Of a stretch of 64,000 nucleotides of DNA, positions 16,752-26,739 are shown piece after piece. The notes beneath the pieces are model-generated. The model worked only from the letters and a program-made list of their open reading frames with translations, did no database searches and was not told the DNA's origin. Positions within the stretch are counted from its first letter, which is position 1. Every line of letters begins with the position of its first letter. The DNA is from Bacillota bacterium (GTDB lineage Bacteria > Bacillota > Sulfobacillia > JAJZYS01 > JAJYTV01): NCBI GenBank assembly GCA_021847575.1, contig JAJZQO010000004.1, positions 1 to 64,000 on the forward strand, given 5' to 3'. Position numbers and translations under genes: made by a program.

Positions 16752-17945
16752 TTGGCGAAGCGCACATCGCTCCGATCCGCGATCGCGGTCGCGGCAGGTG
16801 TGGCCCTGGCCCTGCTCGCCGTGCATGGCGACGTCCTGCGCGCGACGGCCGGTGGGGCCGCCGAGACGCAGCACGCCAGCCTGGCCGCAAAGGCCATGCT
16901 CAGCTGGTACTACTTGCCGCCATACGGCCTCTTGGCGCGCTACGCCGAGCCGCTGGGCGGCGCCACGCAGACGGTCGACCTCTGGGGCTACTCCTGGGCG
17001 CTCGCAGGTCTCGAGGACGCGGCAGCGCTGCCGGGCGGCGAACGTCTTTTGCCACTTTTGCGCCTGCTCGCCGACAACCTGGAGGCCTACTGGGACGGCG
17101 ATGCGGCACTGCCTGGCTACGCCCCGACGGTCTATCCGGGCCCAGGTGCACTCAAGTACTACGACGACAACGCATGGGCCGGCCTCGACCTCGTCGCGGC
17201 ATTCGAGATGACAGGCGACATGACCTATCTCGCCAGGGCCGAGCGCGTGTTCCGCTACCTCGAGTCCGGCTGGGACCCGGCGGGCGGCGGTATCTACTGG
17301 AACGAGGCGCACCTGACGCGCAACACAGCCTCCACGGCACCCACGGCGGAACTTGCGGCGTGGCTTTACATGGCGACGCGCAAGAAGAGCTACCTCAGCT
17401 GGGCCGAGCGGCTGTTCGCCTGGGAGTCGAGGCAGCTCGTAAACCGCAGCACGGGCCAGGTCTACGGCAACATCGACACCGACCGGAACATCTCCTCCAC
17501 CGACTGGACGTACAACCAGGGGAGCGTGATCGGTGCGGCCGTCCGGCTCTATCGCGCCACGCACCGCGCTTCGTACCTCCAGGCCGCGCAGCGCACGGCC
17601 GGGTTTGTCCGCGCCCAGCTGGTCAGACCGGACGGTACGCTCCTGCCGCCGGCCGAGTTCGGCGGCGTGCTCGCGGACGACCTCCGTCTGCTCTACGATG
17701 TAACGCATGACCCAGGGATTGCCAGGCTCGTCGCCGTCAACGCACGGGCGGCCTGGACGCGGGCCAGGAACCCGCAGGACCTGATCGGCGACGACTGGCA
17801 GGGCCCGCCCCCCACAACGGCGGGCCTCCCGCTGCTCACGCAGACCGGGGCCGTACGGCTGCTCGCTGCGGACGCCGCGGTCAAGGCCTCGGTGGCGGGG
17901 CCGCTGGGCTTCCTGCATCGCCCGCCCGTCACCCCCGCCGGGTGA
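16752..17945 (+). CDS. Glycoside hydrolase family 76-like protein (alpha-1,6-mannanase-like)
   Basis: Signal peptide; KYYDDNAWAGLDLVAAFEMTGDMTYL (DDxxW) ... GGGIYWNEAHLTRNTASTAPTAELAAWLY ... WTYNQGSVIGAAVRLYRAT. Confidence 0.8.
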   Translation: MAKRTSLRSAIAVAAGVALALLAVHGDVLRATAGGAAETQHASLAAKAMLSWYYLPPYGLLARYAEPLGGATQTVDLWGYSWALAGLEDAAALPGGERLLPLLRLLADNLEAYWDGDAALPGYAPTVYPGPGALKYYDDNAWAGLDLVAAFEMTGDMTYLARAERVFRYLESGWDPAGGGIYWNEAHLTRNTASTAPTAELAAWLYMATRKKSYLSWAERLFAWESRQLVNRSTGQVYGNIDTDRNISSTDWTYNQGSVIGAAVRLYRATHRASYLQAAQRTAGFVRAQLVRPDGTLLPPAEFGGVLADDLRLLYDVTHDPGIARLVAVNARAAWTRARNPQDLIGDDWQGPPPTTAGLPLLTQTGAVRLLAADAAVKASVAGPLGFLHRPPVTPAG

Positions 17946-17992
17946 AGCGGCGGCGAACGGCGCCTGCGCGGCTGCCCCTCGAAGGAGGATGG

Positions 17993-19450
17993 CTACGCCG
18001 GCTTGCGGTGGCGCAGTGGCATCCGCGCCCGCTGGCCGGTTTCCTGTTCGAAGGCGAAGGCAAGGTGTAGGAGCGTCTCTTCGGCAAAGGCGGACGCCGT
18101 GAACGTGAGGCCGAAGGGCTCGCCGTCGCCCGTCGTGCCCGCGGGCACGCAGATGGACGGGTAGCCCGCGCGCGCCGCGATGTCGGCGCCGTAGTTGTTC
18201 GGGAAGACCAGCGCGTCCAGGTCGTATGCGGCGAGGGCGTGGTCGATGCCCTCCTGCCGGGACCAGAGGAGGTCGCGCCTGCGTCCATACAGGTACTGGG
18301 GATCGCTCAGCGTGCCGGACGTGGCCTCGGACTGCAGCAGGAGCGTCTGACCATAGCGCAGCAGGAGACGCCTGTTGCGCTCGTTGAAGAAAATCAGTTC
18401 GTGCAGGCTGTGCACCGGCACGTCGGGTCCGAGATGGCCAAGGTAGGCGTTGAGGTCTGCCTTGAACTCGTAGAACAGAACCTCCTCCCCCCACTCCCTG
18501 CCCGCGGAGGGGATCGCCACCGGATCGACGATCGTGGCGCCCAGGGCTGCGAGGCTGTGCAGGGTTTGCTCGAAGCCCTCCGCGAGCGGCGCGGGAAGTT
18601 CGCCGATGTAGTCCCGCCCGACGCCGAGGCGCGCGCCCTTCAGGGCGTCAGGGCGCAACTCGCCGGGCTGCGGCAAGGGATGGTCGGCGCCGAGCAGCGA
18701 GATGGGATCGCGCCTGTCGCCGCCGACCATCCCTCGCAAGAGTGTCAGCGCGTCGCGCACGCTCCTCGCGATGGGGCCGGCCGTGTCCTGGCTGTGCGCG
18801 ATCGGGATGATGCCGCTGCGGCTGACATGGCCGAGCGTCGGCTTGATGCCGACAACGCCCTGCTGGCTTGAGGGGCTGAGGATGGATCCCGACGTCTCCG
18901 TACCCACCGCGAGCAGCGTGAGTTCACCTGACACCGCCGAGGCGGAGCCGGAACTCGAGCCGCCGGCATCGAACGGACCGCAAGCGTTCAGCACCTGGCC
19001 GCCGCGCGAGGAGTAGCCGTTCGGCATGCCTTCCGACATGAAGTTCGCCCATTCGGTCATGCCGGCCTTGCCCAGGATCACGGCGCCGGCCTGGCGGAGC
19101 CGGCGCACCAGATAGGCGTCGCGCGCAGCGTAATGGGCGGCCAACGCCAGCGAGCCTGCACTCGTGTGCTGGTGGTCGCCCGTGTCGATGTTGTCCTTGA
19201 GCAACACCGGAATGCCATGCAATGGGCCGCGCACATGGCCAAGACGCCGTTCCCTGTCCAGGGCCGCGGCGATCGCGGGCGTGTCCGGGTTGACCTCCAG
19301 GACGGCGTTGAGACCGTGTGGCGCTGCGTTGCGGCCCGCGATCTGATCCAAGTGGAGATAGACGAGCTCCTCGGACGTGAGCGCGCCTTGTTCGAAAAGG
19401 GATTGCGCCTGCTCCAGCGTCAGTTCCTGCGGCAGAGAGTCGAACACCAT
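17993..19450 (-). CDS. Amidase-signature family amidase
   Basis: [25 protein letters not shown] ... [45 protein letters not shown]; Ser-cisSer-Lys triad region. Confidence 0.9.
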   Translation of the reverse strand: MVFDSLPQELTLEQAQSLFEQGALTSEELVYLHLDQIAGRNAAPHGLNAVLEVNPDTPAIAAALDRERRLGHVRGPLHGIPVLLKDNIDTGDHQHTSAGSLALAAHYAARDAYLVRRLRQAGAVILGKAGMTEWANFMSEGMPNGYSSRGGQVLNACGPFDAGGSSSGSASAVSGELTLLAVGTETSGSILSPSSQQGVVGIKPTLGHVSRSGIIPIAHSQDTAGPIARSVRDALTLLRGMVGGDRRDPISLLGADHPLPQPGELRPDALKGARLGVGRDYIGELPAPLAEGFEQTLHSLAALGATIVDPVAIPSAGREWGEEVLFYEFKADLNAYLGHLGPDVPVHSLHELIFFNERNRRLLLRYGQTLLLQSEATSGTLSDPQYLYGRRRDLLWSRQEGIDHALAAYDLDALVFPNNYGADIAARAGYPSICVPAGTTGDGEPFGLTFTASAFAEETLLHLAFAFEQETGQRARMPLRHRKPA

Positions 19451-19475
19451 CTGGGCTACCTCCTGCGGGCTGAGG

Positions 19476-21875
19476 TCAGGAGCGCGTCGGGCCCGCCGGG
19501 GAAAGGCCTTGCCCGAGGCGCTTCGCCATGATCACCCGTTCGTCGGCCACGCGGACAAGACCTTCGATGCTGTCGGCGTCCTCAGGCGCCGATGCGATGC
19601 CGAGGCGACCGCCGACGCGGACCTCCCGCCCGTCGCGGATCAGCACGGCAACGCTGCGCAGTTCGTCGAGGTAGCGGCTTGCCGCCTGCAGGGCCTGGGC
19701 GAGGTTGGCGTGGGTGAGCAGGATGGCGAACTCGTCGCCACCCCAGCGGAATACGGTGTCGCCATCGCGGCGGATGGCGTTGAGCGTCTTGGCCACCACG
19801 GTCAGCGCCTCGTCGCCCGCCAAGTGGCCGTAGCGGTCGTTGATCGCCTTGAAGCCCTGCAGGTCGAGGATGACCAGCGAAAGCGGCTGGCTGTAGCGCC
19901 TCGATTCCTTCCACTCGGCGGCGATGCGCTCGTCGAAATTGCGCCGGTTGCCGATGCCTGTCAGGGTATCGGTGCGCGCCGCGGCGGCCAGTACGCTGCG
20001 GTGTCGGCCCTGGCTGAGGAGGACGGCGAGATGCAGGCCGAACATGCCCGCCAGGGACAGTGCCTCCTGCGAGAACGCGTCGGGCTGCGCGAGGCTGTCG
20101 ATGCAGATCAGCCCCACGAGGTGGCCGTTCAAGACCAGCGGAGCGGCAATGCTGGCGACGGGCCAGGCGGCGTCCGGCGGCAGCGACCCGCGCACGACAT
20201 CCGTGGCGCGTATGCGGGGCAGGCCGCGGCGAAAACCGTCCTCGTCGCCACCGTACCATGCCAGGGCGTCCTCGAGCGTGCGCATGCTCCAGTGCGGCGG
20301 CGGGCCGGCCTCCGCGTAGCCGAGGGCGGACCTCAGCTCCAGCTGTGCGCTGTCGGAGAGCCAGAGGGTTGCGGCGTCGGCCCCCGGCACGAGCCGGACG
20401 GCCGCCGCGAGCGCGTGGTCGCACAGTTCCTGTATGTCCTCCACTGCCCCGAGCGCGTGCAGGGCCGCCAGAAGGTCCGCCAGGCGCGACGTCGCGAGAA
20501 CGCCCTGGAGCGCGATGTGCAGGCGGTCCGCGGCACGGCGCAGGACCTCGCGCTGCCCTTGGCCGAACGCGGCAGGGCTGCGGTAGTAGAGCAGCTCGAG
20601 CACGGCCTGGGGGCGACCGTCAGGCTGCAAAAGCGGCAGGATGGCGAAAGACTGCAGTCCCGACTCGAGCTGACGGGCCGTGCTGTAAGGGGACGTGAGC
20701 GACAACGGGACCCACATGGCCTCCGTGGGCGCCTGGCCTTTAAGGCCGGCCACGAGCGGCGAGGGCACGTCGGGCGGTTGGAAGTCGCCCATGCCTTGCC
20801 CTGCCAACAGGTGGGCCCGACCGCCGGGCAGCCAGATGAGACCGACATCCGCGCCTGCGAACGGCAGGAGGAGTTGCAAGGCGCGCTGGGCGACGCCTTG
20901 CGGCGTGCCCTGCTGCGTGACCTGGCGCGAGAAGTCGAGCAGGAAGTCCTGCTGGCGCGACGTCTGGTTCGTCGCCTCCAGTTGTCCAAGCCGCTCGATC
21001 GCGTCGCCGACGGCCAGGACGAGTGCCTCAAGGGTCGAGATCTCGTCCTGAAGGAAAGCTCCGGTGCGGCTGCGCTCGATGTTGAGCACGGCGTGGATCT
21101 GCTCGCTCACCTTGATGGGCAGGGCGAGCTCGCTGTGGGTTGCGTCGATGCCTACGCCCTGCACGAATTCGGGGTCCGCCTGCGTGTCCGGCACGTGCTG
21201 CACGCGACCCGTGCGCAGGGCGCGGCCCGTAATCGACTGGAGCGGCAGGGTGATGCCGGACGGCGGGGTCCAGCCCAGCGCGGAATGCACCCGCATGTGC
21301 TCGCTGTCGACCTGGACGAGGATGTCCGCGTGCGTGAAGCCGAGAATGTCCTGCAGCCAGAGCAGGAGCTCGCGGTAGATCTGGTCGGGATGGTCCAGCG
21401 CGGGCAGGCGGAGCAGTGCCTGGGAAAGGAGGTGCGCGCGACGGGCGGATTGCTCGGCCGCGCGACTCACGCGCCGGAGCGCAAGGCCGATAGCCCCGCC
21501 CACCGCCACCGCGAACAGTGGGACCAGCAAGGACGCGAGCGCAATGTCCGGGCTGGCGGGGCGGCGCACGAAAAGGGTGAACAGGCTGGCGCCGATTGCG
21601 ATCAGGAATGCGGGCAGGGGCCCAAGAGCGATGCCGCTCGTCATGGTGACGACCGCGAGCAAGGGCAGGATCCACGCGAAGGAGAGCGGCAGGAATGCAA
21701 CCACCGCGGCAAACGCAAGGAGGACGGCGCCACGCAGAACGCGACCCGCCAGAGCACGCCGTGGCCAGGAGCGGCCGGCGATGGTCCCGCCCACGCCTGG
21801 CCGGCCAGTCGGCCCCGTCGCCGCCAAGTGCACCGCCTCTAATCGTTGAACTAGGATGGCTCGAGTTGGCCACAA
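19476..21875 (-). CDS. Membrane-anchored multi-GAF diguanylate cyclase (GGDEF)
   Basis: N-terminal TM segments, GAF-like repeats, C-terminal LTGIGNRRNFDERI ... IRRDGDTVFRWGGDEFAILL. Confidence 0.88.
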   Translation of the reverse strand: MWPTRAILVQRLEAVHLAATGPTGRPGVGGTIAGRSWPRRALAGRVLRGAVLLAFAAVVAFLPLSFAWILPLLAVVTMTSGIALGPLPAFLIAIGASLFTLFVRRPASPDIALASLLVPLFAVAVGGAIGLALRRVSRAAEQSARRAHLLSQALLRLPALDHPDQIYRELLLWLQDILGFTHADILVQVDSEHMRVHSALGWTPPSGITLPLQSITGRALRTGRVQHVPDTQADPEFVQGVGIDATHSELALPIKVSEQIHAVLNIERSRTGAFLQDEISTLEALVLAVGDAIERLGQLEATNQTSRQQDFLLDFSRQVTQQGTPQGVAQRALQLLLPFAGADVGLIWLPGGRAHLLAGQGMGDFQPPDVPSPLVAGLKGQAPTEAMWVPLSLTSPYSTARQLESGLQSFAILPLLQPDGRPQAVLELLYYRSPAAFGQGQREVLRRAADRLHIALQGVLATSRLADLLAALHALGAVEDIQELCDHALAAAVRLVPGADAATLWLSDSAQLELRSALGYAEAGPPPHWSMRTLEDALAWYGGDEDGFRRGLPRIRATDVVRGSLPPDAAWPVASIAAPLVLNGHLVGLICIDSLAQPDAFSQEALSLAGMFGLHLAVLLSQGRHRSVLAAAARTDTLTGIGNRRNFDERIAAEWKESRRYSQPLSLVILDLQGFKAINDRYGHLAGDEALTVVAKTLNAIRRDGDTVFRWGGDEFAILLTHANLAQALQAASRYLDELRSVAVLIRDGREVRVGGRLGIASAPEDADSIEGLVRVADERVIMAKRLGQGLSPAGPTRS

Positions 21876-21991
21876 ATACCAATTGGCAATTCGACCTCCC
21901 CCGCCGCTTCCCTGCTCGGGAGGTCGGCAGGACTCCGCACCACACTGCGCAGAAGCATGCGGGGACCAGCCGTCAGGGGAGAGCGAGCGAG

Positions 21992-22429
21992 ATGGAGAGT
22001 TCGTGCCGCATCAGGCTGAGGGTGCGCTACGGCGAGGCCGACCGCATGGGCATCGCCTATTACGCCCACTACTTCGACTGGTTCACCGAGGGGAGGACGG
22101 AGCTGCTCCGCCAACTCGGAGGCAGCTACCGGAACATCGAGGACCAGGGACTCCTGCTGCCCGTCACCTCGACCGGAGCCCGCTACCTTCGGCCGTGCCG
22201 CTACGACGACGCCGTGGAACTGGAGACGTCGGTCAGGGTGTCGCCCACGCGCATGCGCTTCGACTATCGCCTGCGCATGGACGGCGACCTCCTGGCGGAG
22301 GGCTTCACCGAACACGCGTTCGTGCGCAAGGGCGACCTGCGGCCCGTGAACGCCCGCCGGGCGTTCCCAGGCATCTATGCGCAGTTCGCAGACCTGCCGG
22401 CCCATTCCCCAGCCCCGCATGACGCCTAG
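21992..22429 (+). CDS. Acyl-CoA thioesterase, 4HBT/YbgC-like hotdog fold
   Basis: RVRYGEADRMGIAYYAHYFDWFTEGRTELLRQLG; 4HBT signature. Confidence 0.9.
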   Translation: MESSCRIRLRVRYGEADRMGIAYYAHYFDWFTEGRTELLRQLGGSYRNIEDQGLLLPVTSTGARYLRPCRYDDAVELETSVRVSPTRMRFDYRLRMDGDLLAEGFTEHAFVRKGDLRPVNARRAFPGIYAQFADLPAHSPAPHDA

Positions 22430-22496
22430 AGGCAGGTCGGCAACTGGGCGCGCCGACTGGACGACGGCATGGCGGGCTTGGCCGCCGCCACGTCGC

Positions 22497-23102
22497 CTAC
22501 CGTCGCACCAGCGGCAAGAAGAGCTGGTCGACGATCTCCGCCAGGCTGGCGTCCGGGACGGGACCACGCCGCACGAAGAACAGCTCGTGTCGTGCCAGAG
22601 CGACCGGTAGCGAAGCGATGCGGTCGGTGACGGCCAGGCCTGCCCTGGTTTCGCCCCGGGAAGCTGCGCGCTGCAGGATGGCTGCCATCGCCTGCGTGGC
22701 TGCTGCCATGCCATGCATCAAGGACACGTCTGCCTCGTCGCGGATCGAGTCCGCCGCGATGCCGAAGATGTTTGCGAGTCCGATTTCCTCAACTCCGGCG
22801 GAGACCCGCCCGAGCAGGGCCAGAACGTCGCCGCGCAGCGTTCCGGTGTCTGGCAGCGGTCCGGGCAGCAACGGCGCATGCCGGAGCATCGCGGCCAGGA
22901 TCAGGTCCGCCCGGCGTGGCCAGCGGCGGTACAGGACGGGCTTGCTTGTCCGCGCTCGCCCGGCGACGGCTCCGATGGTCAGGTTCGCATATCCGACGTC
23001 CATCAGCTCGCGCCAGGCCGCGTCGAGGATGGCATCCTCCAAGGTGGCGCCGCGCCGCCGCCGGGCGACTGCCGGATGTCCGGGTGATCCAGGGTCGGTC
23101 AA
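22497..23102 (-). CDS. TetR-family transcriptional regulator
   Basis: TTG start preceded by GGAGGAGGG; AILDAAWRELMDVGYANLTIGAVAGRARTSKPVLYRRWPRRADLI; TetR HTH. Confidence 0.88.
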   Translation of the reverse strand: MTDPGSPGHPAVARRRRGATLEDAILDAAWRELMDVGYANLTIGAVAGRARTSKPVLYRRWPRRADLILAAMLRHAPLLPGPLPDTGTLRGDVLALLGRVSAGVEEIGLANIFGIAADSIRDEADVSLMHGMAAATQAMAAILQRAASRGETRAGLAVTDRIASLPVALARHELFFVRRGPVPDASLAEIVDQLFLPLVRR

Positions 23103-23591
23103 GTCGTCCCTCCTCCAACTGGATACGTGGCGTGGCCAGGCACAACCCTTGTCTTGCGCGTCAAGGGACTGGCGGGGATCGGGGACGCGGCGGCAATCCT
23201 CCCCGGCCGGAGGACCACGCGGGCCACTCGGAAACTTGTCGTGTGAGCGTCGGATCACGGCCAGCGCACCGCTGCTCGGCGCGACGGTCGCCGCCGTCGC
23301 CCGCCTGCCTCCGGCCACGAGATTCCACGCCTGCGCCACCAGCATTCAGTGCACGCTGACGCGTCACCTCCTGGCGCGGCGCTCCCGGGCCCGGAGTCGA
23401 GCACGGCTGGCCGTTTGGCGCGTAGACCTGATGCGGCCGGCGAGGGACTTTCGCCGGTGTTCGGCCGCAGTTTGCGACGCGCGTGGGTGCGGCATCTGGT
23501 CAACCTGCTGCCGCCGCTGGCGGACGGATACCCGCATCTCGCCGCGAAAGCGAGGCATCTGCCGGACGGCGTGGCCCAGGCGCTTGGCCGC

Positions 23592-24500
23592 CTAGGTCAG
23601 CCTGAGGTCCGGGAAGTAAACATCGACGGTTTCCCCCGCCGTGGGCAGGGGCCCCTCGGATCCCAGGTCCGCGGCGAACCGGCCCCCATCCTGGGCGCGC
23701 AGCTCGATGCGCCAGCCGAAGTCCTTCGGCCGCGCACGTTCCACGACGGCCCGTACGGCCACGAGGTCAGGGTCCGCCTGCCAGCGGGCCTGCGCAGGGT
23801 GCACCGCGAGGCCGCCCGCGAGTATCTGGTAGCCGAGCAGGATCGCTGCCTGCGGGTTCGGCGGCCGCCGCACGAGATCGTGCGTCGGTCCCTGCGCCAG
23901 CATGCGACCGTCCGCGATGAGGCAGAGCTGATCGCACAGCCGCTGCACATCGTGCAGGTCATGGGTTGCGATCAGGGCGCAGGCCCCCAAGGCCTCGACG
24001 CGCTCGAGCAGGAGGTCGCCCATGCTGCGGCGGGCGGCGGCGTCAAGCCCCGAGAAGGGCTCGTCCAGCAAGAATAGGCGGCGTCCGCCGAAGAGGGCCC
24101 GGCCAAGCGCGAGCCGCTGCCGCTCGCCGAACGACAGTTGTCGCACGGGCCGTCCTCCGAGCCGCCAAAGGTCCAGACGCTCGAGCGCAAGCCTGGGTTC
24201 GATGCTGAGAGCGGGTCCCAGCGCCCTGAGGTGCTCCTCCGGCGTCCAGTGCGGCACCAGGCCCTGGCGCTGGGGCACCCAGCCGATTGGCCGCTGCCAC
24301 GGCGGCAGGCTGCGATAGTCGAGGCCGGCGAACAGCAGGCTGCCGTTCGCCGGCAGGAGCCCAGCCACCGCCCGCAGGAGCGTCGTCTTGCCAGCGCCGG
24401 ACGGCCCGTGCAAGGCGCAGATGGTGCCAGGGCCGACGGCGAAGCTCGCGGCGAAGGACAGCTCGGCCCCCTGCGGTGCCCGCAGGTCAACGTGCAGCAC
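23592..24500 (-). CDS. ABC transporter ATPase, ModC-like
   Basis: Walker A GPSGAGKTT, signature LSFGERQRLALGRAL, Walker B LFLLDEPFSGLD; TOBE-like C-terminus. Confidence 0.85.
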   Translation of the reverse strand: MLHVDLRAPQGAELSFAASFAVGPGTICALHGPSGAGKTTLLRAVAGLLPANGSLLFAGLDYRSLPPWQRPIGWVPQRQGLVPHWTPEEHLRALGPALSIEPRLALERLDLWRLGGRPVRQLSFGERQRLALGRALFGGRRLFLLDEPFSGLDAAARRSMGDLLLERVEALGACALIATHDLHDVQRLCDQLCLIADGRMLAQGPTHDLVRRPPNPQAAILLGYQILAGGLAVHPAQARWQADPDLVAVRAVVERARPKDFGWRIELRAQDGGRFAADLGSEGPLPTAGETVDVYFPDLRLT

Positions 24501-25290
24501 GGCGTGCCACCCCCATAGCCAGAAGCGGCAGCGGCAGGGCGATCGCGACCAGCACGAGCGCCAGCTGCAGTGCGGGTCCGAGGCCGAACTCGCTGAGAGC
24601 GATCCAGATGCCGACGGGCAGGCCCGTCGGATGGTAGGCGAGGACGATGGGAGCACCGAAGGCGCCGATCGTGCGGGCCCAGGCCATTGCGCTGGCTATT
24701 GCGAGGCCCGGGCCCGCGAGCGGCAGGGCGACGCGCCAGAAAGCCCGCAAGGGACTGAGGCCCGCAAGCCACGCCGCCTCGAGGATGTCCCGGTCCAGGG
24801 CGCCGAAGGCGGCCCACGCGGCGTAGATGAAGAAAGGCGCGGCCTCGTAGAATCCGGCGATGGTCAGCCCGAGAAAGCTGTTCGTGACCCCGATGCCCAT
24901 GTCCGTGAGCCACGTCCCGAAGCCAGTGGTCGGACCAAAGACGTAGGCAAGCACGAGTCCCAGCACGAGCGGCGGCAGGAGCAGGGGGACGGCGAGCAGC
25001 AGCTCGAGCAGACGCTGGCTGCGTTGCGGGGCGGACGCGGCCCACCACGCGAGCGGCAGCCCGGCGAGGAACGTCAGGAGAAGCGCGCAGATGGACGACA
25101 GCACGCTGACCGCTGTCGCGGCGCCGCTGCCGGGCGGCAGGTGGGCGAACGACGTCCCCGCGTGCAAGAGCAGGGCCCAGAGCGGCAAGGTGACGATGCC
25201 CACGAGTGGCCAGAGCAGGAGGCGGCGCGCGCTGAGGCGCCGCCTCCCTGCGGCCCTGCCTTGCCTCATCGCGTCACCCCCCCGGGTCAT
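24487..25290 (-). CDS. ABC transporter permease, ModB/WtpB-like
   Basis: LLEAAWLAGLSPLRAFWRVALPLAGPGLAIASAMAWARTIGAFGAP; EAA loop; overlaps the ATPase start. Confidence 0.83.
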   Translation of the reverse strand: MTRGGDAMRQGRAAGRRRLSARRLLLWPLVGIVTLPLWALLLHAGTSFAHLPPGSGAATAVSVLSSICALLLTFLAGLPLAWWAASAPQRSQRLLELLLAVPLLLPPLVLGLVLAYVFGPTTGFGTWLTDMGIGVTNSFLGLTIAGFYEAAPFFIYAAWAAFGALDRDILEAAWLAGLSPLRAFWRVALPLAGPGLAIASAMAWARTIGAFGAPIVLAYHPTGLPVGIWIALSEFGLGPALQLALVLVAIALPLPLLAMGVARRAAR

Positions 25291-26738
25291 GACGCCCCCG
25301 CCTTCCGCCAGACGGCGTAACCGCCGTAGGTGCCCGGCGAGGGACCGAGCGGATTTTTGTCGACCAGCACCCGCCGCCACTGCGGGCTTTGGTCCAGTTC
25401 GAGCGCCACGGGCGAGCGCACCTGCCAGAGGACATACTCGGCGCCTGGATCGTAGCGCCTGAGATAGCTTGTCACGGACATGGCGCCCTGCGTCACGGCG
25501 ACGAATTGCGGCCACCAGGAGCGCTGCAGCCAGAGGTTGTCGCGGCTGTCGAGGTAAGGCTCCACACCATAGAGTTCGAGCGACGCGCCGATCTGGTAAG
25601 CCGCGAAGACATCCGTCGCGTGCTGGCGCCTGAGGTAGCCGATCGCCTGCATGGGCGATCGCAGCGGGAAGACGGGGCGCGACACGAGCAGGACCGCAAG
25701 CGCCACGCCTGTGGCGAGGCCGATGGCGAGCGAGCGCCGCGCCGCCGCGGGCACCTCGCCTGGTTGCGCGACGCGCCAGCGCTGGGGCAGGAGGGGTGCG
25801 GCCATGCATAGGGCCACGATGATGAAGTACGGCAGGAAGCGCTGCGCGTAGAGGAGCGCAAAGGCGGAGCCCAGGAGCAGCACGAGATCGGCGAAGCGAC
25901 GCCGCCTGGCGAGTTCCGGCAGCACGAGCGGCAGCGACACGAAGAGAACCAGGGCCGCCAGCATCGCCCAAGGCAGATGGAAGTTCGGTGACGCCCACTC
26001 CGAGATCACGCTCGTGTTGCCGCCGCTGCCGACGTCGAGCAGATTGCGCAGGACGGCTAGCGGCCCCCCCGGCCGGACCAAAAGGAGCAGCAGCGAGAGC
26101 ACGAGCGGCCCCGCAAGCCGGCGCCGCGTGAGTTCTCCCGACGGCAGCAGGAGGTTCAGGGCGATCAGGCCGGGCACCAGCACGACGGAGCCATGCACCT
26201 GGACCCAGACGAGCGTGCTCAGCGCGGCGGCCCAAAGCCCCTGCACCCGCCCGTGCCGCGCCGCCTCGAGCGCCGAGAACAGGTAGGCGAAGAGCACGAA
26301 CGACACGAGCTGTGGTCTCGGGCTCATGACGGGCATGATCGTCACCGCTGCGACGAGCGGCAGGATCACCTGCCAGTAGGGCCCCGTGCGGCGCGCCGCG
26401 CCGGCCAGGAGTAGCGCGAGGCCCAAAAGCAGCGGCAGCAGGCCGAGGTAGACGGCGATATGGCCACCCACGCCGTACAGCCAGGCGACGTACACGCCGA
26501 AGAGCCACTCGGAATTCGACCAGTGGGCGCCCGACATGGCGAAGCTGAGATGGTTCGCCAAGGGGACGAAGCCGTGCGCCAGAATCCAGCGGCCGTTTGC
26601 GATGTCGAAGCCGATGTCGCCGATCAGCCCGTGCTGCGAGAGGGCGAGGGCCAAGGTGACGAAGGTGGGCAGGGCCGCTGTCAGCAGGGCGGCCGTGCCC
26701 ACCTGGGCCGCGTCCGGCGCGGCCCCTCTCGGCGTCAC
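25287..26738 (-). CDS. Polytopic membrane protein (glycosyltransferase-like)
   Basis: About 10-12 hydrophobic segments; N-terminal GFDIANGRWILAHGFVPLANHLSFAMSGAHWSNSEWLFGVYVAWLYG is reminiscent of ArnT/Pmt-like membrane enzymes. Confidence 0.7.
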   Translation of the reverse strand: MTPRGAAPDAAQVGTAALLTAALPTFVTLALALSQHGLIGDIGFDIANGRWILAHGFVPLANHLSFAMSGAHWSNSEWLFGVYVAWLYGVGGHIAVYLGLLPLLLGLALLLAGAARRTGPYWQVILPLVAAVTIMPVMSPRPQLVSFVLFAYLFSALEAARHGRVQGLWAAALSTLVWVQVHGSVVLVPGLIALNLLLPSGELTRRRLAGPLVLSLLLLLVRPGGPLAVLRNLLDVGSGGNTSVISEWASPNFHLPWAMLAALVLFVSLPLVLPELARRRRFADLVLLLGSAFALLYAQRFLPYFIIVALCMAAPLLPQRWRVAQPGEVPAAARRSLAIGLATGVALAVLLVSRPVFPLRSPMQAIGYLRRQHATDVFAAYQIGASLELYGVEPYLDSRDNLWLQRSWWPQFVAVTQGAMSVTSYLRRYDPGAEYVLWQVRSPVALELDQSPQWRRVLVDKNPLGPSPGTYGGYAVWRKAGAS

Positions 26739-26739
26739 G

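Noticed and set aside
16620-18494. 624-aa minus-strand ORF opposite the GH76-like gene
   Set aside because: Antisense shadow ORF; Arg/Gly/Pro-rich, no domain.
19377-21842. 821-aa plus-strand ORF opposite the GGDEF gene
   Set aside because: Antisense shadow ORF without recognisable motifs.
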